From contig NZ_JBKBHT010000004.1 in NCBI RefSeq assembly GCF_046297595.1, forward strand, positions 186,001-250,000: DNA of 64,000 bases, written 5' to 3'. The stretch's first letter is position 1. Each line of letters opens with the position of its first letter. A program made the translations under genes and the position numbers. This DNA is from Ferrovibrio sp046297595. GTDB taxonomy: Bacteria; Pseudomonadota; Alphaproteobacteria; Ferrovibrionales; Ferrovibrionaceae. The notes beneath the pieces were generated by a model that was not told the DNA's origin, searched no databases, and saw only the letters and a program-made list of their open reading frames with translations. Positions 26,444-37,963 of this stretch are shown here, piece by piece.

Positions 26444-27241
26444 ATGCAGAACGCTAGTCGTATCGATCCCCGCCAGTCGGAAATCGACATCAAGATGTCG
26501 GCGCGCAAAGTCGGCGTATTCTATGGCGAGAAGCAGGCGCTGAAGAATGTCGATCTCGATATTCCCGCCCGTTCGGTCACTGCTCTGATCGGCCCGTCCG
26601 GTTGCGGCAAGTCCACTTTCCTGCGTTGCCTGAACCGCATGAACGACACCATCCGGGATTGCCGTGTGGTGGGCGACATCAAGCTGGATGCGCTGGATGT
26701 TTACGATACGAAAGTGGATGTCGTGCAGTTGCGCGCCCGGGTCGGCATGGTGTTTCAGAAGCCGAATCCATTCCCGAAATCGATTTATGAGAATGTCGCT
26801 TACGGACCGCGCATCCATGGTCTGGCCGAGAACCAGGACCAGCTCGATCATATCGTCGAGACCTCGCTGAAGCAGGCGGGCCTGTGGAAGGAAGTGGGAG
26901 ACCGGCTGAACGAGTCCGGCACCGGTCTGTCCGGTGGCCAGCAGCAGCGCCTGTGCATCGCCCGGGCCATTGCCGTGTCGCCCGAGGTGATCCTGATGGA
27001 CGAGCCCTGTTCGGCGCTGGATCCGATCGCCACGGCGCATATCGAGGAACTGATGGACGAACTGCGGGAGCAGTATACGATCGTGATCGTCACTCACTCG
27101 ATGCAGCAGGCGGCCCGCGTGTCGCAGCAGACGGCATTCTTCCATCTCGGCGAGTTGGTCGAGACCGACGATACCAAGGTGATCTTCACCAAGCCCAAGG
27201 ACGAGCGAACCCAGGGTTACATCACCGGGCGCTTCGGCTGA
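26444..27241 (+). CDS. pstB: Phosphate ABC ATPase PstB
   Basis: ATPase of the Pst transporter, 265 residues. Walker A GPSGCGKS lies at residues 50-57, the signature is LSGGQQQR and Walker B is ILMDEPCSALDP, all in the typical PstB form. The ATG at 26444 is chosen because AAGGA precedes it; a longer reading from 26414 lacks support. The protein also takes part in signalling phosphate status to PhoR through PhoU. Confidence 0.95.
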   Translation: MQNASRIDPRQSEIDIKMSARKVGVFYGEKQALKNVDLDIPARSVTALIGPSGCGKSTFLRCLNRMNDTIRDCRVVGDIKLDALDVYDTKVDVVQLRARVGMVFQKPNPFPKSIYENVAYGPRIHGLAENQDQLDHIVETSLKQAGLWKEVGDRLNESGTGLSGGQQQRLCIARAIAVSPEVILMDEPCSALDPIATAHIEELMDELREQYTIVIVTHSMQQAARVSQQTAFFHLGELVETDDTKVIFTKPKDERTQGYITGRFG

Positions 27242-27260
27242 GCAGAGCGAGGACATAATC

Positions 27261-27980
27261 ATGCCGCAACATATCGTCCAGAAATACGACGAAGAACTGA
27301 AGAAACTCTCCACGCTCATCGTGCAGATGGGCGGGCTGGCGGAGTCCCAACTTGCCTCTGCCGTCGAGGCCATCGTCAAGCGCGACAGCGAACTGGCCGG
27401 CAAGGTGGTGAACAGCGACGTCAAGATCGACGCCCTGCGCAGCCAGGTGGATGACTTCGCCATTGAATTGCTGGCCCGTCGCCAGCCGATGGCGGCCGAC
27501 CTGCGCGTTATCGTCGCGGCCCTGCGGATTTCGTCAGAAATCGAGCGTATCGGCGACTATGCCAAGAATGTGGCCAAGCGGGCCGTGGCGCTGAACCAGG
27601 CGCCGCTGGTGCGGCCGGTGCATGCCATCCCGCGCATGGCCGCACTGGTACAGGCCCTGATCAAGGATACGCTGGATGCCTATATCACCGACGATGCCGG
27701 CAAGGCCGATGCGGTCTGGGCACGCGATGAAGAAGTGGACGAGCTGTACACCAGCCTGTTCCGCGAATTGCTGACCTACATGATGGAAGATCCGCGCTCC
27801 ATCACGCCGTGCACGCATCTCCTGTTCATCGCTAAGAATATCGAGCGTATCGGCGACCATGCCACCAACATCGCCGAACTGATCCATTACGCGGTCAAGG
27901 GCGAGGTGATGAAGGAGGATCGTCCCAAGGGCGACGACACCGCCTATGCCGTGGTCAACGCGCCGGGAGGCACGCGATGA
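27261..27980 (+). CDS. phoU: Phosphate regulator PhoU
   Basis: A 239-residue all-helical protein with two PhoU repeats. Each carries a metal-cluster motif of the ERIGDYAKN / ERIGDHATN type, visible near residues 94 and 195. It links PstB activity to PhoR so that the kinase is inhibited when phosphate is plentiful. It lies between pstB and phoB, and its stop overlaps the phoB start (ATGA). Confidence 0.95.
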   Translation: MPQHIVQKYDEELKKLSTLIVQMGGLAESQLASAVEAIVKRDSELAGKVVNSDVKIDALRSQVDDFAIELLARRQPMAADLRVIVAALRISSEIERIGDYAKNVAKRAVALNQAPLVRPVHAIPRMAALVQALIKDTLDAYITDDAGKADAVWARDEEVDELYTSLFRELLTYMMEDPRSITPCTHLLFIAKNIERIGDHATNIAELIHYAVKGEVMKEDRPKGDDTAYAVVNAPGGTR

Positions 27981-28693
27981 ACGTGACGATCAAGCCGCGC
28001 GTCCTCGTCATCGAGGATGAAGCGGCTCTGCTGGCGCTGCTGCGCTACAACCTGGAAAAGGAAAATTACATCGTCGACGAGGCGATGGATGGCGAGCAGG
28101 CCCTGCTGAAGGTGGCTGAGCATATGCCCGACCTGATCCTGCTCGACTGGATGCTGCCGCGCCTGTCGGGCCTTGAGGTCTGCCGCCAGTTGCGGCGCGA
28201 TCCCAATGCCCGCAACGTGCCGATCATCATGCTGACGGCACGCGGCGAGGAGGCCGACCGCGTGCGTGGCCTGGATGCCGGTGCCGATGACTACATCGCC
28301 AAGCCGTTTTCGCCCAGCGAGCTGCTGGCTCGTATCCGTGCCGTGCTGCGGCGCATACGGCCGGCCCTGGCCGAAGAGGTTCTGACCTATGGCGGTCTGG
28401 TGATGGACATCGCCACGCACAAGGTCACCCGCAACGGCCGCGACATCCATCTTGGCCCCACCGAATTCCGTCTGCTGCGGTACTTCCTCGAACATCCCGG
28501 CCGCGTGCTGTCGCGCGACCAGTTGCTGGACGCGGTCTGGGGCCGCGACATCTATGTCGAGCAGCGCACGGTGGATGTCCATATCCGTCGCCTGCGCAAG
28601 GCGCTGAATGCCAGCGGCGAGTCCGATGTGATCCGCACGGTGCGGTCGGCCGGTTATGCGCTGGAACTGACTTCAGCGGCCGCTATGGCCTGA
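27977..28693 (+). CDS. phoB: Phosphate response regulator PhoB
   Basis: OmpR-family response regulator, 238 residues. The receiver has acidic residues E13 and D14, phosphoacceptor D57 (LILLDWMLP) and a conserved lysine in AKPFSPSE. The C-terminal winged helix (from about residue 135) includes the RTVDVHIRRLRKAL recognition helix. It should bind the Pho boxes upstream of pstS and activate the operon that contains it, forming a positive loop. Confidence 0.96.
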   Translation: MNVTIKPRVLVIEDEAALLALLRYNLEKENYIVDEAMDGEQALLKVAEHMPDLILLDWMLPRLSGLEVCRQLRRDPNARNVPIIMLTARGEEADRVRGLDAGADDYIAKPFSPSELLARIRAVLRRIRPALAEEVLTYGGLVMDIATHKVTRNGRDIHLGPTEFRLLRYFLEHPGRVLSRDQLLDAVWGRDIYVEQRTVDVHIRRLRKALNASGESDVIRTVRSAGYALELTSAAAMA

Positions 28694-28728
28694 TTGCCAA
28701 TAGCCTGATTGCCCGTACGACAGACAAT

Positions 28729-28758
28729 AAAAAAGCCCGGCCGATGCCGGGCTTTTTT
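28729..28758. terminator. Bidirectional intrinsic terminator after phoB
   Basis: The stem GCCCGG (28735-28740) pairs with CCGGGC (28747-28752). An A-run lies on the left and six T on the right, so it can end both phoB and the convergent mlaC-like transcript. Confidence 0.9.
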
Positions 28759-28769
28759 GGATGACAAAA

Positions 28770-29408
28770 TCAGCGGCGACCGGAAATCTGCTTCCGCATC
28801 GCGGCGAACAGCGCGTCAATCTTGCCGCCGTTATTCTGGATCACCGATTCGAACTGCTGGCGCTGGGTGAAGGCCATCGATACGCCTTCCACCACCACAT
28901 CGGTGAGTAGGGGCTTGCCGTCCTTCTCGTGCGTCTTCCATTCCACGCGGATCGGCGGGCCGTTCGGGCGGTTGATCTGGGAATCCACGATCGTTTCATT
29001 GCCCACCGCGCGGGCATTCTCCCGCACATCCAGGGTCTCGCCGTTATACTGCGACAGCAGCTGGGCATAGACCTTGACCAGGTAATCCTCAAACAGCTTG
29101 GCGTATTCTTGTTTCTGGGCATCGCTCAGGCCACGGCTGTAACGGCCAAGGCAGAAGCGGCCCACCGCCTCGAGGTCGAGGTGGGTGGTCAGCAGGTCGC
29201 GGACCAGCGCCTCGCGCTTTTCCGTGGTCAGCGAGCGGTTGCTCAGGGCCTGCAGGGTTTCGGTGCCAACCTGGCGGATGAACTGGTCGGCCGGAACGGC
29301 GGCTGGCGCTGCGGGCGCGGGCAGGGCCGTCAGGCCCAGCACCAGGCCAAGGCTGGCAATGGCGGCAAGGATATGCCGGCGGGATGAGACGATCAGGGAA
29401 AGCTGCAT
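28770..29408 (-). CDS. MlaC/Ttg2D-family phospholipid-binding protein
   Basis: A 212-residue predicted periplasmic protein. The ATG at 29408 precedes a signal peptide (SSRRHILAAIASL, then a cleavage site near APAA). The body matches the MlaC family: FIRQVGTETLQALSN, then the FCLGRYSRGLSDAQKQEY block, then YNGETLDVRENA. MlaC shuttles phospholipids across the periplasm to maintain outer-membrane asymmetry; the related HpnM is linked to hopanoids. No mlaFED genes are adjacent, so its partners must be elsewhere. Confidence 0.82.
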   Translation of the reverse strand: MQLSLIVSSRRHILAAIASLGLVLGLTALPAPAAPAAVPADQFIRQVGTETLQALSNRSLTTEKREALVRDLLTTHLDLEAVGRFCLGRYSRGLSDAQKQEYAKLFEDYLVKVYAQLLSQYNGETLDVRENARAVGNETIVDSQINRPNGPPIRVEWKTHEKDGKPLLTDVVVEGVSMAFTQRQQFESVIQNNGGKIDALFAAMRKQISGRR

Positions 29409-29578
29409 GAACGGGTCTGCCTGAAGAATCGATTTACGAGGGGAGATTGTATTTAAGCCATGGAAACAAATGGCTTTTCGGTTCGGGTACAGCTTATAAC
29501 GGCAGAATACATAACTGGTTGCAGGCCGGAAGGCCATGTTCTTTTTTCATCACATTTTATTTGCTCCTATACAAATAG

Positions 29579-29594
29579 ATAAAGATATGTTTAT
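29579..29594. promoter_or_regulatory. Candidate ArsR-type operator before the methionine operon
   Basis: The 16-bp sequence ATAAAGATATGTTTAT is palindromic at seven of eight pairs. It lies just upstream of the ArsR-methyltransferase gene and overlaps its alternative ATGs at 29587 and 29593. An autoregulatory site is the natural inference. Confidence 0.55.
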
Positions 29595-29607
29595 GTTTTC
29601 TCCAGTC

Positions 29608-30600
29608 ATGCAAACCGATCCAACCCAGACCCTCGATACCCTCATGGCCGCCCTGCGGGCGGCTGCCGAGCCTACCCGGCTGCGGCTGCTGGCGCTTTGC
29701 GCCCAGGGCGAACTCACCGTATCCGAACTGACCCAAATCCTGGGCCAGAGCCAGCCCCGGGTGTCGCGACACCTCAAGCTGCTCTGCGAGGCCGGCCTGC
29801 TCGAACGCGTGCCGGAAGGCACCTGGGCCTTCTATCGCGTGGGTGAGCGATTGGCCGGCGCGCCGCTGGTGCGTGCGCTGAGTTCGTTGCTGCCGGCGCA
29901 GGATCCCACGCTGGCCCGCGACGCTGAACGCCTGGCTGCCGTGAAGCGCGCCCGTACCGAAGCCGCCGAACAGTATTTCCGCGACAATGCCGCGCAATGG
30001 TCGGCGATCCGCTCCCTGCATGTCGACGAGGCCCAGGTCGAGGCCACCGTGCTGCGCCTGCTGGGTGATGCACCGATCAACGACCTGCTCGATATCGGCA
30101 CCGGCACCGGCCGCCTGCTGGAAGTGCTGGCTCCGCATATCAAACGTGGTCTGGGTGTCGACCTGAGCCGTGACATGCTCAGCATCGCGCGCACCAATCT
30201 GGAACGCGCCAATATCCGCCATTGCCAGGTTCGTCAGGCCGACATGTACGCCCTGCCGCTGGATACGGCCAGCGTGGATGCGGCGGTGATCCACCAGGTG
30301 CTGCATTTCGCCGACGAGCCGCAGAAGGCGATCCAGGAAGCTGTCCGCGTGCTGAAGCCCGGCGGCCGACTGGTGATTGTCGACTTCGCCCCGCATGACC
30401 TGGAAGATCTGCGTGCCCGTCACGCCCATCGCCGGCTCGGGTTCTCGGATGCGGAACTGCGCGGCTGGTGCATGGCCGCCGGCCTCGATCTCGATCCGGT
30501 CACGGCCCTGCCTGGCCAGCCGCTCACCGTTCATGTCTGGCGCGCCACCAAACGCGCCGCCCAGCTATCCCCCGCAGCGCAGAAGAGTGCCGCCGAATGA
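29608..30600 (+). CDS. ArsR-type regulator fused to a SAM-dependent methyltransferase domain
   Basis: A protein of 330 residues with two domains. The first (about residues 1-100) is a winged helix with the recognition helix SQPRVSRHLKLL. The second (about 135-310) is a class I methyltransferase fold with LLDIGTGTGRLLEVL and VIHQVLHFADEP. No metal-binding cysteine pair of classical ArsR was seen. It is the first gene of an operon with metF and metH, resembling SahR-type regulators that sense S-adenosylhomocysteine. That link is inference. In-frame ATGs at 29587 and 29593 are possible; 29608 is chosen because the palindrome covers the others. Confidence 0.8.
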   Translation: MQTDPTQTLDTLMAALRAAAEPTRLRLLALCAQGELTVSELTQILGQSQPRVSRHLKLLCEAGLLERVPEGTWAFYRVGERLAGAPLVRALSSLLPAQDPTLARDAERLAAVKRARTEAAEQYFRDNAAQWSAIRSLHVDEAQVEATVLRLLGDAPINDLLDIGTGTGRLLEVLAPHIKRGLGVDLSRDMLSIARTNLERANIRHCQVRQADMYALPLDTASVDAAVIHQVLHFADEPQKAIQEAVRVLKPGGRLVIVDFAPHDLEDLRARHAHRRLGFSDAELRGWCMAAGLDLDPVTALPGQPLTVHVWRATKRAAQLSPAAQKSAAE

Positions 30601-31511
30601 CCAGCCCGGATTTCAACGCTTATGCCGCCCGCAGGCCTGGCCCGCTGAAGGTTTCCTTTGAGTTCTTTCCGCCCAAGACGACGGAGATGGAGGAAAGCCT
30701 GTGGCGCAGCGTCACGCGGCTGGCGCCGCTCAATCCGCGTTTTGTCTCTGTCACTTACGGTGCGGGTGGTTCGACGCGCGAACGCACGCATAACACGGTT
30801 GTCCGTATACTCAACGAAACCGGGCTCAAGCCTGCCGCTCATCTCACCTGCGTCGGCGCATCGAAAGATGAAGTCGATGAAGTGGCGCGGCATTACTGGC
30901 AGGCCGGCATCCGTCATATCGTGGCATTGCGCGGCGATCCGCAGGAAGGAACCGGCGGTTTTGCGCCGCATCCGCAGGGTTATGCCAATTCCACCGACCT
31001 GATCGCCGGTTTGAAGAAGATCGGCGATTTCGAGATCAGCGTCGGCTGCTATCCCGAAGGCCATCCAGACTCGACCTCGCCCCGCGTCGAACTGGAGCAT
31101 CTCAAGCGCAAGGTCGATGCCGGCGCCACGCGCTGCATCACCCAATATTTCTTCGACACCGACGTGTATTTCCGCTTCCTAGACCGTGCCCGTTCGGCTG
31201 GCATCACCGTGCCGATCGTGCCGGGCATCCTGCCGGTCACCAATTTCCGGCAGGTGGTGAAATTCTCCGCCGCCTGCGGCGCCAGCGTGCCGGCCTGGAT
31301 GGCCGACATGTTCGACGGACTGGACGAGGATCCGGAGACGCGTCGTATGGTGGCTGCCCATATGGCGGCCGAGCAATGCCGCCGCCTGCTGGCTGCGGGC
31401 ATCGATGAATTCCATTTCTACACGCTGAACCGTGCCGATCTCACCTATGCGATCTGCCATGTGCTCGGCGTGCGCCCGAAGCCGACGATAACTGGGGAGG
31501 TGGCAGCCTGA
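30597..31511 (+). CDS. metF: Methylenetetrahydrofolate reductase MetF
   Basis: FAD enzyme, 304 residues, that reduces 5,10-methylene-THF to 5-methyl-THF, the methyl donor for methionine synthase. Family motifs are VSFEFFPPKT near the N-terminus, VTYGAGGSTRERT, HLTCVG and IVALRGDPQEG. The ATG overlaps the stop of the regulator gene (ATGA), and the metH1 start overlaps its own stop. The three are therefore one coupled operon. Confidence 0.96.
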   Translation: MTSPDFNAYAARRPGPLKVSFEFFPPKTTEMEESLWRSVTRLAPLNPRFVSVTYGAGGSTRERTHNTVVRILNETGLKPAAHLTCVGASKDEVDEVARHYWQAGIRHIVALRGDPQEGTGGFAPHPQGYANSTDLIAGLKKIGDFEISVGCYPEGHPDSTSPRVELEHLKRKVDAGATRCITQYFFDTDVYFRFLDRARSAGITVPIVPGILPVTNFRQVVKFSAACGASVPAWMADMFDGLDEDPETRRMVAAHMAAEQCRRLLAAGIDEFHFYTLNRADLTYAICHVLGVRPKPTITGEVAA

Positions 31512-32589
31512 TGCTCGATACGCCCGAACAACGCAAAGCGCGTCGCGCCGCGCTCAAGAAAGCCGCCAGCGAGCGTATCCTGGTGCTGGATGGTGCCATG
31601 GGCACCATGCTGCAGCGGCGCAAGCTGACCGAGGCCGATTACCGCGGCGACCGTTTCAAGGGCGCCAACAGCGACCTGAAAGGCAATCACGATATCCTCA
31701 ACATCACGCGCCCCGATGTGATCCTGGCCGTGCACAAGGAATATCTCGATGCCGGCGCCGATCTGATCGAGACCAACACCTTCAGCGGCACCTGGATCAG
31801 CCAGGCGGATTATCATCTTGAATCCGCCGTGCGCGATATCAACGAGCAGGGCGCGAAACTGGCCCGCCAGGCGGCTGACGAATACACGGCGAAAGATCCG
31901 TCCAAGCCGCGCTTCGTCGCCGGCGCCATCGGCCCGACCAACCGCACGGCCTCGCTGTCGCCCGATGTGAACCGGCCCGATTTCCGCAACATCACCTTCG
32001 ACGAGCTGAAGGACGCCTACAAGGAACAGGCGCGCGGCCTGGTCGAGGGCGGCGCCGACCTGCTTTTGATCGAGACCATCTTCGACACGCTGAACGCCAA
32101 GGCCGCCGTGTTCGGCGTCTACGAGTTGTTCGACGAACTGGGCGAGGAATGGCCGCTCATGATCTCGGGCACCATCACCGACCTGTCCGGCCGTACGCTG
32201 TCGGGTCAGACCACCGAAGCCTTCTGGAACAGCCTGCGTCATGCCAGGCCGTTTTCGGTTGGCCTCAACTGCGCCTTCGGTGCCCAGCAGATGCGGCCCT
32301 ATGTGGCCGAACTCAGCCGCGTCGCCGATGTGCCCGTCAGCGCCTATCCCAATGCCGGCCTGCCCAACCAGTTCGGCGAATACGACGAGCCGCCGCATGC
32401 CACGGCCACGCATCTGCGCGAATGGGCCGAAGCCGGCCTGGTCAACATCGTCGGCGGCTGCTGCGGCACCACGCCCGACCATATCCGCGCCATCGCCGAG
32501 AGCGTGAAAGGCGTCAAGCCGCGCCGCGTTCCGACGATCCCGCCGCAGCTTCGCCTGTCCGGCCTCGAACCCTTTGCCGTGCCTGCCGC

Positions 32590-32593
<4 letters not shown>
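31511..32593 (+). CDS. metH: Methionine synthase, homocysteine-binding module (split MetH)
   Basis: A 360-residue protein corresponding to the first module of cobalamin-dependent methionine synthase. It is a TIM barrel that activates homocysteine with zinc. The zinc cysteines are visible in GLNCAFG and GGCCGTTPDH. In E. coli this module is fused to the other three, whereas here the gene ends with its own stop, which overlaps the ATG of the next gene. The partner must act in trans. Split MetH is known in several alphaproteobacteria. Confidence 0.93.
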
Positions 32594-35300
<2,707 letters not shown>

Positions 35301-35304
<4 letters not shown>

Positions 35305-35753
35305 AGTTCCGCACGGCCACCAGAGCCGATCTGTCCGAGGTCGTGCGGCTGCTGGCCGATGATCATCTGGGCGGCATGCGCGAGCGCTACAGTTCCCCGT
35401 TGCCCGAAGAGTATGGCATCGCCTTTGACGGGCTACAGCGGATCGGCGCCGAGGTGATCTTGGCGTTGGATGATTCAGATCGCATTATCGGTTGTCTGCA
35501 GCTTCTGATCCTGCCTGGTCTGGGCAGCCTGGGCAAACAGCGTGCCCAGATCGAGGCGGTGCGTATCGAGTCAAGCCTGCGCGGCAAGGGATTGGGATCG
35601 AAATTGATCCGGCATGCCATCGAACGGGCAAGGCAGCGTGGCTGCAGGCTGGTGCAACTCACCTCCGACAACAGCCGCCAGGGCGCGCATCGCCTGTATG
35701 AGCGGCTGGGGTTCAAGGCCAGCCATGTCGGCATGAAGCTGGCGTTGGATTAA
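35301..35753 (+). CDS. GNAT-family N-acetyltransferase
   Basis: A 150-residue acetyl-CoA-dependent acyltransferase. The acetyl-CoA loop is in SLRGKGLGSKLIRHAI (RGKGLG motif) and the C-terminal strand has the typical RLYERLGF. The GTG start at 35301 overlaps the metH stop (GTGA), placing it at the end of the methionine operon. An ATG-started longer frame upstream is inside metH and is rejected. The substrate is unknown, and a link to methionine metabolism is suggested only by position. Confidence 0.85.
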
Positions 35754-35866
35754 GCGCAGGCCCTGCCTGCCGGCCGCGGGCGTAACGGTTTCTTTACGTG
35801 GCCAATGGCTGAATATGATATATTTACGGCCATGGAATGCCTGCCGTGCCAGGTTTTGGAGACCGG

Positions 35867-36526
35867 ATGATGACGTACAGCCGCGCCAATCCCAGCCCGC
35901 GTTACGACGAGCTGGTCGGCTTTTACAAGCAGATGCATGCTGAAGGTACGCTGGAACAGAACAAGGCGCTGTCGGCTGCTGAAACCTTCACGGGTATGAG
36001 TCTGCTGCCCCACATCACCACGATCAAATCGCTGATTGACAAATTCGGCATCAGGACGGTGCTCGATTACGGGGCCGGCAAGGCCAAATTCTACAGCGAA
36101 CCGTTGTTCCCTTCAGCCGATGGCACCCGCAAGGTCGATCTGCGCACCTTTTGGGGCGTTGATGAAATCCGGTTATACGATCCTGGCTACGAGCCCTTGT
36201 CCAAACTGCCGCTGGGCGAAACATTCGATGCCGTGATCTGCACCGACGTGATGGAGCATATCCCGGAACAGGATATGGACTGGGTCATCGACGAGTTGTA
36301 TGGCTTCGCCAGAAAGATCATCTATGTCTGTATCGCGACCTACCCGGCCGGCAAGGCCTTCCCGAATGGCGAGAATGTGCATGTTACCTTGAAAAATGTG
36401 CGCTGGTGGGTAGAGAAATTCGAGAACCGCCGCGTGGCTCTCGGCACCAAGGTTGATTACTTCATGCTGGTGTTTGCCGAGAACAATGATCCCAAGCCGA
36501 TCCTTGTTACCTCAGCTGGCAATTGA
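35867..36526 (+). CDS. Class I SAM-dependent methyltransferase-like protein
   Basis: A 219-residue protein with a Rossmann methyltransferase core: motif I VLDYGAGKAKF at about residue 64, a later acidic turn in LYDPGY, and VICTDVMEHIPE as motif IV. A longer family-like N-terminus (YDELVGFYKQMHAEG) precedes it. The ATG at 35870 is an alternative. The gene stands alone after a 113-nt gap that shows an AT-rich promoter-like stretch near 35813-35830. The substrate is unknown. Confidence 0.75.
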   Translation: MMTYSRANPSPRYDELVGFYKQMHAEGTLEQNKALSAAETFTGMSLLPHITTIKSLIDKFGIRTVLDYGAGKAKFYSEPLFPSADGTRKVDLRTFWGVDEIRLYDPGYEPLSKLPLGETFDAVICTDVMEHIPEQDMDWVIDELYGFARKIIYVCIATYPAGKAFPNGENVHVTLKNVRWWVEKFENRRVALGTKVDYFMLVFAENNDPKPILVTSAGN

Positions 36527-36529
36527 GCA

Positions 36530-37276
36530 TCAGCGTCCACCGGCCACATCCAACAGGGCGCCGCTCACATAACTGCTCGCATCGTCCAGCAGCCAGATGA
36601 TCGCCCCGGCGACTTCCTCTGCCGTGCCCGCGCGGCGCAGCGGCACGGTCGGAGCCAGACGTTCGGCACGATCAGGTTCCCCGGCGCTGGCATGGATATC
36701 GGTCTCGATAATGCCCGGGCGCACGGCGTTGACGCGAATACCCTCAGGACCAAGTTCCTTCGACAAGCCGATGGTCAGCGTGTCGATGGCACCCTTCGAG
36801 GCGGCGTAATCGACAAACAGGTTGGGCGACCCGAGTTTGGCCGCCACCGATGACAGGTTGACGATTGCGCCTCCCTTGCCGCCGCGCCGTAATGACATCC
36901 GCCGCGCCGCCTCGCGGGCGCAGAGCACGCTCCCCAGGATGTTGGTATCGAACAGACGCCTCAGCCGGTCGATCGACATGTCGGTCAGATCGGCGGTGGG
37001 CGCTACGATGCCGGCATTGTTCACCAGGCCGTCCAGCCTGCCGAAAGCCTGTTCGACCGTATCGAACATGGCGATCACATCGGTTTCCACCGCCACATCG
37101 CCCTTGATCGCGATGGCCTTGCCGCCGGCGGCTTGCACGGCCTGCACGGTATCCTGCGCGGCCTGTTCATTGTCGACATAGTTCACGCCCACCGACCAGC
37201 CGCGCTGCCCGGCCATGATCGCGGTAGCCCGGCCTATTCCCCGACTGCCGCCGGTGATCAGGATCGTCTTCACCAT
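36530..37276 (-). CDS. Short-chain dehydrogenase/reductase
   Basis: A 248-residue classical SDR. The cofactor loop is GGSRGIG at about residues 9-15, the NNAG motif is present, and the catalytic YAASK lies near residue 157 with an upstream serine. It resembles glucose/3-oxoacyl-type reductases that use NAD(P)H. The start overlaps the end of the upstream SDR by 7 nt, so both form one transcript. The substrate cannot be predicted. Confidence 0.87.
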   Translation of the reverse strand: MVKTILITGGSRGIGRATAIMAGQRGWSVGVNYVDNEQAAQDTVQAVQAAGGKAIAIKGDVAVETDVIAMFDTVEQAFGRLDGLVNNAGIVAPTADLTDMSIDRLRRLFDTNILGSVLCAREAARRMSLRRGGKGGAIVNLSSVAAKLGSPNLFVDYAASKGAIDTLTIGLSKELGPEGIRVNAVRPGIIETDIHASAGEPDRAERLAPTVPLRRAGTAEEVAGAIIWLLDDASSYVSGALLDVAGGR

Positions 37277-37950
37277 GGCAGTTCGCTGCCGTCGTAGTTG
37301 AAGAACTTGCCGGTGTCCTTCAACTCGGCGCCATCGATGGCTTTCTTCAGGCCGGTCACACTGGTTTCCACGGTGATATCGGCACCCTGGCCGCCCATGT
37401 CGGTTTTCACCCAGCCTGGATGAAGAACGATGCAGGTGATGCCGGCCGGTTTGAGGTCCAGTGCCAGGTTATGCATGGCCGCGTTGATGGCGGCCTTCGA
37501 GGCACGGTAGACATAAGACCCGCCCGCGCCGTGGGTGATCGAGCCCATGCGGCTGGAGATGGTGGCGATCTTCGCGGCTTTGGCTTTTTTGAGGGATGGC
37601 AGCGTGGCGAGCGCCAGCTTCATCGGTGCCACGCTGTTCACCTGCAGCACTTTCAGATAGGCATCGAAATCGCTGATGTTCAGGGCGCCGTCGCGATTGC
37701 CATAGATGCCTGCATTGTTCAGCAGCAGGTCGATGGCGGTATCGGCATAGGCCTTGGCCAGCCTGTCGACGGCGACATAGTCGGCCACGTCCAGTTTTTC
37801 CATCACCACTTTGCCCGGCACGGCCTGCAGGGTGGAGGCGGACTGCGGATCGCGACAACAGGCGATCACCCGCCAGCCATCAGCGGCATACCGCCTGACG
37901 AACTCCAGCCCGATGCCGCGATTGGCGCCGGTAATCAGCAGGGTGGGCAT
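37270..37950 (-). CDS. Short-chain dehydrogenase/reductase
   Basis: A 226-residue SDR with cofactor loop GANRGIG near the N-terminus, NNAG, and the catalytic YRASK. It is of the carbonyl-reductase-like, C-factor-like subgroup judging by length and the LHPGWVKTDMGG ending of the active-site region. It lies between a transporter-like gene (13 nt upstream) and the other SDR, all on the minus strand and probably one operon. Confidence 0.87.
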   Translation of the reverse strand: MPTLLITGANRGIGLEFVRRYAADGWRVIACCRDPQSASTLQAVPGKVVMEKLDVADYVAVDRLAKAYADTAIDLLLNNAGIYGNRDGALNISDFDAYLKVLQVNSVAPMKLALATLPSLKKAKAAKIATISSRMGSITHGAGGSYVYRASKAAINAAMHNLALDLKPAGITCIVLHPGWVKTDMGGQGADITVETSVTGLKKAIDGAELKDTGKFFNYDGSELPW

Positions 37951-37963
37951 GAGGCTCTCCTCT

